The notes: generated by a model from the sequence alone, not told the origin. A stretch of DNA of 35,957 bases from Paramacrobiotus richtersi (GCA_034698045.1 JAQGAU010000177.1:1-35957), one strand, 5' to 3'. Counted from the first letter of the stretch, positions 20,622-32,015 are shown. Numbers and translations are program-made.

Positions 20622-22254
20622 TCAGGCCGAGCAGCTGTTTTCACTTGGCAGCTCCTTAATCCTCCAACGGAACGTAATACTGAAACAAGTGAGAAGCTTT
20701 TTTTATTTTCTAGTGAATATATGTGAATTAATGATGATGTGTTAATCACCCATAAGGCACAACATATGCATAAGGCCATAATGGCACGACTCACCTGATC
20801 TTTTCCGGTTGGTTGATCCCTTTACACATGACAGTTTCGGACCACTTGTCCGAGGGAGACGGGAGGGTCCAGCAAATTTTACATTCAAAATTGTCAATGG
20901 GATCGTAATGGTTTGTGTGGTCATAATCGTGAACTTTCACTCGAAGTGTTGCGGTCTGAAATGTATCGATTCATCACAAGAACGAAGTCGTAATTATTAC
21001 TATTGTTGCATTATACATTTCTACAATGACTAATACACCAGAAAATCACTGCTGGTAAAATCAAAATATTGAACGGTGCATACAGTTCTGTAATTCGTTG
21101 CTCGCAATCCGATCGGTAAGTAACCTTTGACGAACTTAAGCCAGAGTTTTTACCGTATGTTGATCATCGCTTTTTGTACCGGTAAATTACATACTGATGC
21201 ACAGTAGCCAGTAGGTACTTAAGCTTACTGCTTTACTGCAACAGAACTTTGCTTTACCAAATTAAAGCAGCTGCTAATTAGTGAATCTTTGGATTAGAGG
21301 TAATGTATCTATATGACACTGCTTTTTAAGCACGCGACCCTGTTAAAATTAGCAAGCAGTTTACATCCGATTGCTTGTAATTAAAATTGCTTGCAGAAAT
21401 TGCACAAGTAAAAATTAAACCGAACTAATCCTTAAAAATAGTAAAAAATGAACCGAAGTTCATAAAATATATTGTCGCATAACATCTCGGCACTCTTCAT
21501 GCTACCGCTGACAAGTCAGTGATAGGATAATATAAATTGTACCTTTGTCAGATTCGATTGTGCCGGGATACAAATGTCTTTATGAACAGTCGATTGTATG
21601 TCTACGGTATTCTGGTCCAGAACCTTTTTTATTTCCTGGAAGTTCCGTAGATCTTGTTGCACATCAAGGCTGCGCGCTTCGGGATTTTCTCTGTGTACGT
21701 TTGTTCAAATCAGAAATAAAAACAAAACATGTAACGTATGAAGTAAGGATAGATGCGCAGTAACTACATATTCTTTGAAAACATAATTATAGTATACTGA
21801 CAATCCCGCACATACAAATCGACATAGGCGTAGATTATCGGATCACAAGGAGTAACGACATCGCATGGCTTCCGGTTGTAATTGACACCTGAAGGATTGC
21901 TAAACTGGAGAAGCAACACTTCCACCCGAAACTTAGAGTTAGTGCTGTTTCCCGAAGACGCTGCGCAATTCAAGTATGGGGACCAGGAGATCTATCATAA
22001 AATATTGTTATTTGTATATGGCAATGCAGCTCATGTATATGGAAAACAAAATTTAATGACAAAACCACTGCAGAAATTATAACACGCAGTGAAAAAGTAA
22101 TAATCACCACATAACTACGAAAGTGTTAGCAGCAGTGGGCAAATCTTTGTAGAGTATTCTAATTATAACACATCCAGTATGCATGTATTCTTACCCATAA
22201 TACTACTGTTGGATATAGTGTCGCTTGCACTATCCACCATACGAAAGACGCCAT
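20622..22254 (-). CDS. Small secreted protein resembling the Notch-ligand N-terminal (MNNL) domain, no DSL/EGF
   Basis: Exons in coding order: 22254-22195, 21991-21798, 21690-21543, 20955-20795, 20679-20622; phases 0, 2, 0, 2 agree, giving 206 aa. Residues 1-30 form a hydrophobic signal peptide. The rest follows the MNNL (C2-like) module of Delta/Jagged: F-R-V-E-V-L-L-L-Q-F-S-N-P-S-G, two Cys near the middle, a strand Y-A-Y-V-D-L-Y-V-R-D, then A-T-L-R-V-K-V-H-D-Y-D in the place of the F-x-L-I-V-E-A-W-D segment, S-D-K-W-S-E-T, and I-S-I-T-F-R-W-R-I where the ligands have (Y)-x-F-R-V-T-C. In DSL ligands this is followed by DSL and EGF repeats; here a stop comes 11 residues after the last strand. 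A secreted MNNL-only protein is inferred; possible roles include lipid or glycan binding or Notch modulation. Homology is from motif pattern only. Confidence 0.55.
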
Positions 22255-22441
22255 AATAGTAATTTTTTGATATAAGTATTATAGAGAAGACGTTAAAGGG
22301 AATAAGTTGACAAAAAGTTTTTTACATATCCGAATTCAAACATTCGAACCGGATACGTAGCGGCAATATCTGATTCCAAATTTGGACGGTATATTTGCGA
22401 TTAAAGATGAATTAAGGTTAACAGTTTAAACCGACTATTCC
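22255..22441. promoter_or_regulatory. Compact bidirectional promoter region of the MNNL-like pair
   Basis: Only 187 AT-rich bases separate the two divergent start codons, so both genes probably share this control region. No clear TATA box is seen. If the + gene has an upstream signal-peptide exon it would have to start here or beyond, and I found none. Confidence 0.35.
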
Positions 22442-23283
22442 ATGGCCTTATACATTGTAATACGGGAATCAGAACCTTTACAGACAAAATTAAGGATTAT
22501 TAACAGTATTTGTTTCCAGTTAACAGGACAGAAACCATACAAACTGTCCACGAATCTTTTTGTCCGTTTTCATCGCAGCCCCGAAACTATCGATTCGTTA
22601 TCAAGATCTTTGAAATCTTATCTGGGAAATCGTGTTGTCGTTTCTTTGAACTTTAAGTTGCCATGCTTGGGCCCCCCAATATACAGCTCTGCAGTACATC
22701 AATGGTTTACGATACTCATACGTTTTGGTCGTATATATGAAAGTGCGTGCATGCATTACGAGGATGGCACGGCGTCTATTACTTGTTAAGTAATAGGTTT
22801 ACTAATTCTTAAACCTAAATTTGAATAGAAAAAAAAAGAGGCAAAGATGAACAAATTATTTTACTGATTCTCAAAAAAAGAGTGGTTATCTCGCTAACGT
22901 TAACGCCGTCGTCGTTGTTGCGCCGAGACAGGATAACACATCCAGAAGTACTAATAACATTACCCCCAAAAAATGTTCCTTAAAATATTTTTTTCTGAAA
23001 CTTTTATATGGAACCTATAGCTAGCGGCATTGTAATATGTTTTAGGATTGACGTCGACGTCATTGAGTATGATCGATTCATTATTCGATTTTCATTCTGC
23101 CCACAAGTAATCACAAAGCAGGCCAATACAGTGGTAATGCACACCTCTGTAATACGGACTTTTACCTTTCGTATGCAAACCTTTCGTTTGCTGTTCTCAC
23201 ATGTTTCCCTGAACGAAGCAAATTCCTTATGTCTAAGTAAAACAGTAATTCCGATTTACCTGGCTTACGCATGGATATCTTAA
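22442..23283 (+). CDS. Second MNNL-like protein, diverged paralogue of the 20622-22254 gene
   Basis: Model: exons 22442-22784 and 23021-23283 (phase 1, frame-consistent), giving 201 aa against 206 for the minus-strand neighbour. Shared landmarks, at similar spacing: N-L-F-V-R-F-H-R-S-P-E-T against D-L-Y-V-R-D-C-Q-E-N-P-E, followed by an S-L-S-R-S-L / S-L-D-V-Q-Q-D-L helix-like stretch, and near the end I-R-T-F-T-F-R-M-Q against I-S-I-T-F-R-W-R-I. The second exon also starts with a β-strand-like F-R-I-D-V-D-V-I-E-Y-D. The start ATG aligns just after the partner's signal peptide, so either an upstream exon was missed or the protein is not secreted. The first donor (GTTAAG) is weak. It could instead be a decaying copy. 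Function unknown. Confidence 0.4.
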
Positions 23284-23563
23284 ATTTTTGCCAAACTGAC
23301 CGGTATATGCATCATACTGTATAACATTGGCAAACAACCGGTTTGATCAGCCAACATTAAACATATGATACGTTTATGTAACATTTTCCACTGTAGATGC
23401 CGAGATTAAAATGTATTTAACGCGGAATCTATAGGACCATTGTATGATTTTCAAGTGCTTTAATCCAGATAAAAATTTGAATTCCTAGTCGGGTAAAAAG
23501 TTTACTACACATTTTCCTTTCGATCGATCGTCAATCAGAACTTCATTTTCATTTTCATACATA

Positions 23564-25216
23564 ATGAGCCAATTTATTTATAGTAGTTTGTTCTGTTACT
23601 TATCAGTATTATTATTTTATGTTCAGTGCATATCGGCCATCTTGACGGGGCAGCAAGTGGTAGCCTCACGTCCCAATTTTCGGTATATTAATCGGCAGTT
23701 TCCAGGATCCAGTGGACCAACCTATACATCCGACCCCAACACATACAATCCGGACCAAGACTTTGATTATGGTAATGTAGAGAGTGAACAGGATGGCTAT
23801 GACCAACCATACACCTTGTATCCGGAAGCCAATGCTGAGTCGAATTATGGGTCAACGGATACGTCGGATAGCAATACTGAAAGGTCACCGATAGGTGGAA
23901 CCGGTGGGAGAACTGATCCGGTGCGGCCATTCGATCCAGCTCGGACACCAGCAAACAGTCAAGTGGATTTTAATGATTCTGGCGTCATAACGGGTTACTG
24001 GACTTCGCGAGATTCGCCGGCATCCGTCAGTAAGTGAAACTGTTATACAAGGATCGAAGCAAAGAACGTTTGTGATAACGTAGAGTTTTTATTATAAGAT
24101 TCGTCGAGTCCTGATGGTATCAAATTTACTTTGACATATTTTTTTAATATTTTACTGTACATGTGGAAACAATATACGGGAAGAATGTGATACTTTCGGA
24201 GTGCTGGTACTATCTGGAAGAAATTCGTATAAGCGCAAACATATCTCTTTGCTGCATGTAATAATATTTATTCCCCTATTTATTGTTAAATCAAAACTGT
24301 TGGCTTCATAAGAAAATTAATGCGCTCGCTCGCTTGTTTTACATACATGCGCGTGCAACTACAAGAGAAACTGCTTTTATATGCGGGATTCGTTCGCTGT
24401 ATTGAAAACTTCTACTGCGCGCTTTTTCTACATCAGATTTCAGAGTGATTCAAAATTTTCCATTAAAATTTGGTGGTGTCGCTATATTCTCATGTCGCAG
24501 AGGCCTCAAATTTCTCAGTGTTTGCCATAGGTGGGCCAATATACTCCACCATCAACCGCAACCCAGACAGCCAACGTGACCCCCGCGGCCCCGGCATGAG
24601 CGAAGTACAACAACCCAACCGGCGTCCACTGGTACCGTTTCAGCAGACCAAACCCAGTGAGAACACCTCGCGACCGCAAAGACCCAACCGACCAGGGAAT
24701 AATTTTAACATGGGAGCGCCAATGGACCGCAACGACATCTTCCAAGATTCCGGACGCCCAACCTACACGCAACCCAAATGGCCACGCCCATCCGGCTCCG
24801 GTTACCCCTCCAACCGCCCGTCATATCAGAACACCGGAACCCAAATCCCGATTTGCCGAACAGAATCGGATTCGAATACCAACACCCAAGAACAACGTCC
24901 AAATTACGGAAATCAGCAATCACAACGCCCGAATTACGGTGCTGGCCGACCGGGGCGTCGCCCTATGGGAGACATCCTCGCCGATCCCGGAAGGGGAAAT
25001 GTCATGATCCAGGGACTGGGACGAGAGCCGGCACCAGGAAAGTACCAATTTACACCGTACGATATGGAAAGCCAGCAGCCACCATCATGGCCAGTGGAGA
25101 ACGATTACGATAACCAAGAGCAACCGGCTAAGCAAACCATTGCTAGTATAAAAGCGGCAGCTGGATGGCTGTTGTTTCGAATTATTCCTGATGCCATTAA
25201 CAGAATGAACGCGTGA
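23564..25216 (+). CDS. Secreted, intrinsically disordered Pro/Asn/Gln/Gly-rich protein
   Basis: Exons 23564-24029 and 24501-25216, phase 1 junction (GTAAGT donor, CAG acceptor), 393 aa. Residues 1-25 are a clear signal peptide (L-F-C-Y-L-S-V-L-L-F-Y-V-Q-C-I-S-A). The remainder has almost no hydrophobic core: it is rich in Pro, Asn, Gln, Gly, Asp, Ser and Arg, with a short repeat QRPNYG near residues 288 and 298 and many N-R-P / Q-R-P motifs. An acidic N-terminal half (D-Q-D-F-D-Y-G) precedes a basic middle. The last 35 residues become more ordered (I-A-S-I-K-A-A-A-G-W-L-L-F-R-I-I), perhaps an amphipathic helix. I recognise no family; a cuticle, matrix or secretory-gland protein would fit. Secretion is confident, function is not. 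Confidence 0.65.
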
Positions 25217-25552
25217 ATTTGAGTGAATTATCCCGTACACAAATAACTCTCTTTCCAGTAATGCGCACTTTAATATCAGTTCGTCCAGTTAAAAAATTGC
25301 TTTGCCCATCTGGCGAACAGGAAAACTTGCAGAATATAAAAAGTACAAGCCTGTCCGATTGTTAATTACAAAACTTCCCAATCACAATGCAAAACGGCGA
25401 ATCCACAAAACAAAGGACGAAAGATGAATTATTACCACGACATTTGAACAGTGAGATTAAAAAACGAAGCGCAAACACCCAACAAAAGAAATCAATCTGT
25501 CAGATCGTTACTTTGTAGCGACGAAAAACCGTGCCAATCACGTGTGATTCAA
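25217..25552. other. Convergent 3' UTR region
   Basis: 336 bases between the stops of the secreted protein (+) and the LOTUS gene (-). No canonical AATAAA was seen for either; nothing else stands out. Confidence 0.45.
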
Positions 25553-28289
25553 TCAATTTTCAAAATCCCCGCGGTCGTAGTAATTGCGCAGACGATCTAC
25601 AAATAATTTATGTGAAGCAGGTGACGGCTTACAACTCGCAATAGGTTTTCAAACGATCTGCAAATATAACGCGTTTAAGTCCCAATTCCCGACACCACAT
25701 TAAAACGAAAACCTTATGAGAACTTACCTCTCCAAATACTCCGATGTTCGTGAAAATCACGGTCCCCATCAGTGACATTGTTTTCCAGACGGGTTTCCGG
25801 TGGTGGAACAACATTAGCCGGAATGTTCTCCGTAATTGGGTTGACGATTTCAGGTTGTTCTTCTGTAAAATCAGCCGTAATATTAGCAAAAAAAGGTTTA
25901 ACTGTTCAGATCCCGTTTATAACTTTTACCGATGCTTTTAGGTAGCGGTTCAGCATGAGCAGAACGACGGAAGGATTCTTTCCTGGCGACTTCATGGACC
26001 TTCACTTCATCCGAGAACCGAACTGTCCGAAAATTCACCACTCAGCGTTATGAATAAAATGCATAACTACTCAAAGAGCATCGCATACCGACGGTGATTT
26101 TCGAGCTAGCCTCGCTCATGGCAGAATCCCGTCCGGATGCACCACCTGGAACCCTCCGTCGAAGCTTGATGTGACCAAACCGAACGTGATCCGTTCCAAC
26201 ACCGTCTTCTTTGGGTTCACAAGGCACCGATGGGGCTGGACTCGCATCTTTAATCGGAACTGTGGAACTAACCATTTCTATAACTTTTGGCGTTTCCGGC
26301 CGTTTTGGATGCGCGGGTTCCATTTTCTCCGCGGGAATGTTTGCTTTGACTTGGCTTGGATGTTGGTCAGCAGGGATGGACGGCACATTTACTGGAGATA
26401 TGGGCCCCACTTCTTGGATTGCAGGATCGGTATCAGCTAGCTCATACGGCACGACTTTCCTCACAGGAATGGCAAAATCATCCGACTCATCCGAACTATG
26501 GTTATGATATTCGTTCTCGTAGCCATCTCCGGCCCAGTCATCCTGCACAACATCGGAGGACAACCGGGGACACCGTCCGCCGCGAGCGCCTAAAGGTGTT
26601 CGATGCTAGACATTACATCACATAAGAGGAAACGAAAACCTTACTTCTACTACGAAAACGATTCATGCTGCTGGCCAAGAACTGTTCATTCGACATGCCG
26701 ACCTGTGGCTCGCATGTCCTTTCTCTGTTCGTACTGGCGGAAAGGGAACGCGTCGGGATGTCCCAGGGAGAACTGTCACGTCCACGGTCCATTGGCGGTG
26801 GACGCTGAACTTGTTGGATTACTGGATCAGATCTGTAAACAAGAGAGTCATAAAGTGCTGTTGTACGATTTTGTATTATAAAAATACAAACGAATCAGAA
26901 TAAACGCGGCAAAATCGTGAAAATGAAAGAGTACACAAGAACTCATGTTAACTACGCCTGAAATACTTTCGACTACATTACTACGTCACTACACTAAACA
27001 TTTCCCATATGGTTGTTGTTCCGTCAATACCTTTGCTGCGGAATGTTGCATGCAAAGCCAGACGACGTTTGAACAGTTACAGTTCTTTCCACCGTTCCAC
27101 AGGAAGACTGCATTTGCGACGTCGACCAGCTAGTAGTCGTCGATCTCATGGCATTGATCGAGGGTGCAGTGGGAATATGCGTCGCAACAAAACGCTGGAA
27201 GTAGCCCGACTGCAACCTTGGCCGGAAAGCTGCGGGCTGACGATACTGGGGACGAGATAGACGACTAGTTGATGACGAATAACGACTGGGCTGCGGATGG
27301 TAAGTAGTTGGACGATATCCACTGGGAGGCGGTACTGCTGAAGAACGGCTGGCAGGAAAGGATCCGCCAGTGACCGGCAGACCCAAACACTTCTTTTCAA
27401 CCATACCCGTCGTTATTCGATGTCCATCGTATCGCAGACGGCGCTGTACCACATGTGACATGATCCCATTTTCCATATTGTGTGGGTTTGGTCGATTATG
27501 TCTGACAGTTGTTCGAATCAGACGCATGTTATCTCTGATCAATTCAGGAGGCGATAAGCCCGGAAGCAACGTCAGGCCAAACTGGGTTCTGGAGAAAAAC
27601 CCACGCAATTCATAAGTAGTAACACACGCATGCACAGTTCCCAGAAAATGATCAGTTAAATAATAATCATTAATCCACGAGGGCTACTAGGCGAGTACTA
27701 GAGGAGATTTACTATAATTGGATGTTAACAACGATTTTCGGAAGACATAAAGGAAACAAGACAATTTCACTTCTACATTTTCAGCGCAGCTAAAATGCAA
27801 AATAATCGAGCATGGAAAAGGTCATCGACATACATCGACATTAAGTGTGCATATTATGGCTCGCCTTACAACTGATTTAATTACTAACGAATTTTTCCTG
27901 TAGTGAAGGAGACAGCCGACAGCAATTACAAATTTCATGAACAGTGGCTCTAGAAATTTTACAAATTCAAAACAGCAGCATTTGCACAGGCTCTTCCAGG
28001 AGCTCGAGGCCTCGAGTATACATGTTTCAGAGCACTGTGTGCACAATAAGAACAACAGAAGGATTACGTACTTTGACAGTCTGATATCGTTTGGATGGGC
28101 ATCGACGAATTCAAGAAGGCTCCTGTAGCCAGCCTTTTCCAGGGCCTCATCGAGCATGAGCGGATCATTGCCCTTGAAAAACTCCTGCTCCGCTTCCATG
28201 ATTGAAAGGGATCCATGCAACAGGGCTCCTGGAACCAGGGCATTGTAGACTTTTTTCCGAAACTTTTCTGTTTCGTTTGCCTGGACCAT
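25553..28289 (-). CDS. LOTUS (OST-HTH) domain protein with long disordered region
   Basis: Exons in coding order: 28289-28072, 27588-27031, 26832-26645, 26589-26089, 26022-25930, 25862-25728, 25596-25553; phases 2, 2, 1, 1, 1, 1 agree, giving 578 aa. Residues 5-75 form a LOTUS winged-helix: F-R-K-K-V-Y-N-A-L, M-E-A-E-Q-E-F-F, then the signature G-Y-R-S-L-L-E-F-V-D-A-H-P-N-D-I-R-L. LOTUS domains occur in Oskar, Tejas/TDRD5, TDRD7 and MARF1, where they bind Vasa helicase and/or G-rich RNA. After it comes a low-complexity Arg/Ser/Pro/Gln-rich stretch (about 150-330), then an acidic and Pro-rich part. The short C-terminus (W-R-D-R-L-R-N-Y-Y-D-R-G-D-F) may be a partner-binding peptide. No Tudor or NYN domain is visible, so it resembles a LOTUS-only scaffold. 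The germ-granule role is inferred. Confidence 0.68.
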
Positions 28290-29501
28290 TCTTGCTCCAA
28301 ACGAGGAATCTATAAGGACACTGCGACATTAATTCACTGAACTGGAAAATGTCATCGAAAACATGCTACGTTTCACCATTGCGATGATCGAATGAACAGT
28401 GGCCCAATGTTGCTGTTTTCAGCTGGTATATTCTATGTCATAGTACTGTATTCAAAAATTCATAGAAGAAATTTCTGGAATACCAGGCACTTTTGGGAGG
28501 CATGGCTGCTTCACACACTTACCGTCTTACGGGATTAGCGCCCCTCGAAATGGACCTCAGCTGTGTATCGATAATTTGCGTATGCCTGAATTTGCTCTTT
28601 GCTCCTCGATGCCTGTCCAACCCTACAGTTACTTAATCAACCAAAAAACGCCTCGTTCAACATCAATAAAATCAACAGAGACGAAAAAAACAGACGAAAA
28701 CAGTAACACCAAATTCTGGCTAGCAGAAGGTGAAAATATGTCGCTCCCTTTGATAGTTTGACTTTTGTGAAACAGCAGACATGTGGCGGCGCGGCAAATG
28801 CGAAAATGAAAAAGATCGAAGCCGATCGACCATCGGCGCGGTCAAGGGCCAACGAGACGTACCGTATAAAAGCAGCCCGTATACCAACCGTTTGCGTAAC
28901 TAATGGATTTCGAACTTCGATAAAACACTGAAGCTTCGTAGTTCCTTGTTTCCGATATTAATAAAATAATGCTACCTATATCTGCAGCTTAAAATTCAGA
29001 CCAGAAAAATAATTTTTTCAAAACAACAAAGTGCTTTATAGATTAAAATAAGCATCCGTTTTTACTGTCGTCACGGATTTGAGTGACGAAAACAGTTGTC
29101 TACCATTAATTGCGAAACCTCTACTCGATCTGCTTATTTTAACTGAGTAGCACGGAAAAGTAAGTGTTATTCAACAAAATCATGGCAGCACATTGTACAG
29201 CAAATATAAAAAAGGTATCGATGGATCGAGGTATCGACAACGATCGGAAGCAATAAATCATGGCAAAACAAATGTAATAGGAAGAGTTCTCAATTTGCTC
29301 ACATTCTGAAAACAATATTCAACTAACAAGTATAAGGTGACATGACATATATACATAACCAACTAACGAAGCACTGATTACGGAGCAAACGTTATAGGAA
29401 CGCGAAGAAACAATGGTTTCCGGTATCGCCACTTAGGAGATTCTCCGACTTTCCACAAATACAAGCTTCTTGACGTAATATGAACAAACTGCTGGCCTTC
29501 G
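28290..29501. other. Intergenic region between LOTUS gene and chromo-barrel gene
   Basis: About 1.2 kb. It holds the presumed LOTUS promoter and the chromo-barrel 3' UTR, plus an isolated TATA box at 28865. Short frames at 28576-28761 (+) and 28637-28852 (-) lack domains. No gene can be supported. Confidence 0.45.
28865..28872 (+). promoter_or_regulatory. Orphan TATA box (TATAAAAG)
   Basis: A consensus TATAAAAG on the + strand with no + strand gene recognised downstream before 32016. The first ATG after it opens a frame of only six codons. It could drive a non-coding transcript or be chance in AT-rich DNA. Confidence 0.3.
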
Positions 29502-31194
29502 CTACTCGAAGCCGATCCATTGTGCGAACGTCAGAGATTCTTCGGGATAATCGCGCTGCATTTCTTCCTGCCACTGGCGCTCACATCGCGCTAATTCCGC
29601 TGGCTGCAAGGCGAAGATGCCCTTTTTCTGCTGAGTCGTTAGCTTATTTATGTTTCTGTAACCAGAAAGACAAACTTTTTGTTGGAAGTCAATGGCATAA
29701 TAAAAATTAGAAATGCAACTGATAAAAGGAACAGAACAGACAGTGATTATTACCGGAGTTATAATTCTAACAATGTTATTACCTCATCTGCAACAAATTC
29801 CAATAATGCGCGTATAACAACTGCAGCGGGTAGTGTACGGTGTGTACAGCAGGACAGAATGCATCCCATTCCACAATCTCCTCGTCGAATGCTTTTCCCC
29901 ATCCTGAGTAGCGAATTTTGTACGCTGGGATATTCTTCTGATAGTCAGGACAGTGATGTGGCTGAGAAGAAGCGATGACCTACAGACATTAGTTCAGTAA
30001 AAATTGGGTACCCCGAAAGAAAGCGAGTGTACAAGTGTAGTTTCTTCTCAAGAGAAAATGGTACAGATAACTGTTCATAAACAGTGATAAACTGTTACAC
30101 AGGATAAGAAGCTACTAAACAATAACCGTCGCGATATAATCCTGTAATAATATGGCACCAAATTCAGTTCTCTCACTGTCAAATATCAAAGCTGGGCCGA
30201 AAGATTAATATACCAAAACTTGTAAAAAGAATTTGAGAGAAACCGACAACAGTCAAGAACCGACGATGTTCAGGCTGTCCTTATTTTCCAAGCGTACTCG
30301 TATCCCTCATGAAAAATCAAATGTAATCTTCTGGAAGTACTCGCTTCTTTTGATTCCCTAACATCCTAATGGCACTGCACTTGCTGATTTCACGCATGAG
30401 CTTGAGAAAACTGTCATGGAAAAACGTGCCCGAAAGAGGTTGAAGAGTCGATGATGAATTTACGAATACACGATTCCCTGATAAGATCGACACTTCACTA
30501 GCAAGAACTGTTAGCACAAAAAAATAGTGATTATACGGGTGGACAAAAAATGGTTCTTACCACGGCGTCGTAGTAAAACGGTCGATAATACACCACAATC
30601 GCATCACCTAGAACGAAAAACAAACAAGTTATGATGGTACAGTAGTAAACCGGGAGATTGTATGATCCATAACCAGGACTTCATAAAGAGCCAGATAACA
30701 AGCTGCAAACGGGAAACAGTACGAGCACTGTTGAATGCCAACGCTCTAAACGATAAACAGTTCGCTATAACCATTATTACACTGTCTAATGGAAGCATGA
30801 AGTTTTGTTTCGGAATTCAGAGCGATTCCTAGGCGTGTTCGAATTACCATGTCAGTTACGGCAGCACCAGGCATAGTAACCGTGATTTCAACAATCGCTG
30901 ATTAAATGCAAGTCATCAAGTACCCGGTTTGTATTTTGGCGCAAACTGATAGTTCGAACTGGAGTAGACCTTCTCCGTTGCCTTTTGGTTTGCCTGCCAG
31001 GTGAGGTTGAAGCGCTCATCCGTCTTGCGTCTCATCCAACGTCGAAGCTTTTCTCCCTTGGCAATATCCGCCTTCGAATTCTGCACGGGCTGCTCAACGC
31101 CATCGGGGAACACTTCCACTTTGACTTCAGGGACGGATTCCGCTTCGAAACGCTCGCGTTTCCGTTTCGATCCAGATGAAGATGCGGTGTCCAT
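29502..31194 (-). CDS. Short chromo-barrel (MRG15/MSL3-type) protein
   Basis: Exons in coding order: 31194-30924, 30607-30561, 29979-29783, 29655-29502; phases 1, 0, 2 agree, giving 222 aa. The N-terminal 85 residues are charged, with K-R-K-R-E-R as a likely NLS. Residues 86-150 resemble the chromo barrel of MRG15/MSL3: Y-K-P-G-D-A-I-V-V-Y-Y, Y-Y-D-A-V-V, then A-Y-K-I-R-Y-S-G-W-G-K-A-F-D-E, the hallmark being the Y-x-h-x-Y-x-G-W-x-K-x-x-D-E run. Such domains read methylated H3K36 or H4K20 in Tip60/NuA4, Sin3 or dosage-compensation complexes. The MRG domain that normally follows (about 170 aa) is absent; only about 75 residues remain, ending W-I-G-F-E. Either a diverged family member or a chromo-barrel-only protein. 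Confidence 0.6.
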
Positions 31195-32015
31195 TATCCA
31201 ACGTATCTAAATGCGTAAAAAGTTGGAATGTCACATTTTACAATAATTAATCCGTTTCCAATTTAATATTTATCCTTACCAAAATATTCCAAATGCAGGC
31301 CTGCACGAAACTATTCGGGCCTCTTCCGGGTGAGAGACTGCAGGGTTTTCTCGAACTCAGTTAACCTAGAAAGCATGAAAAAACGTAAACAATAAGAACT
31401 AGTCCATACTTCTGCTGCTACAGTACTGCTTCCACCAAAGGACAACGTTTTAGTCGTTTTTAGCTGAAGATTTTTGAAAAACATTTACTACTGTGACTTA
31501 CAGCTTCCTGCATCCATTCTCCAATCTTCAATGTCCTTCATCCATTCAAAGCCGCAAACGGCAAATATCTAGGTATGCAAATTAAAATCTGCACATCTGT
31601 AACGGTCCACCGAATTCAAGTTACTTGAATCGTTTCGAATATTTTCTGATCGGGATCAAAAGTTGCAGTAGTGGAAACAGGAGTTTTTTACATTTTTCTT
31701 AAAGTGCGCAGATGGGCTTGGCAAATGCACTGCGCAGTACCAATACAACCGTCTAGGCAGGTAGGCACAGTGGGTTTACACATATCTGTACCGTTTGACA
31801 CAGCATAATTATGTACTCTCTGTGCTGTTGCACAGCCGTGCAAACGTGCGTTTTTATTTCACAATCAAGAAGGCCAGGGGCATAAAATTTTCGTTTCAAT
31901 TTTTGTAAACAGGAGTAAAATTTGGTTTCTTTTGTGTCGTGTCTCATTGTCAATACGATTTACTTTTGGAGAACTCTCAGTTTCACCCGGAGATTTTTTA
32001 TATGCTACCTCAAAA
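31195..32015. other. Divergent intergenic region with possible coding fragments
   Basis: Between the chromo-barrel start (-) and the NDUFA11 start (+). Apart from the doubtful minus-strand exons described separately (31311-31663) I see no gene. The frame at 31753-31953 (-) is not supported. Confidence 0.4.
31311..31663 (-). other. Possible exons of a small unrecognised minus-strand gene
   Basis: Three minus-strand stretches look coding: about 31663-31625 (D-P-D-Q-K-I-F-E-T-I-Q before a GTAACT donor), 31568-31502 (G-F-E-W-M-K-D-I-E-D-W-R-M-D, GTAAGT donor) and 31365-31311 (L-T-E-F-E-K-T-L-Q-S-L-T-R-K-R-P-E then stop, good TTTCTAG acceptor). However, the strong donor at 31501 and the last acceptor do not share a phase: joining them gives a stop after one codon. 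No start codon was found either. It may be a real small gene with a missed exon, a pseudogene, or chance. Confidence 0.22.

Noticed and set aside
27822..28071. Extension of the LOTUS exon frame to a 155-residue protein
   Set aside because: Residues after the R-L-S-K point read through a good GTACGT donor into intron sequence; splicing to 27588 keeps frame.
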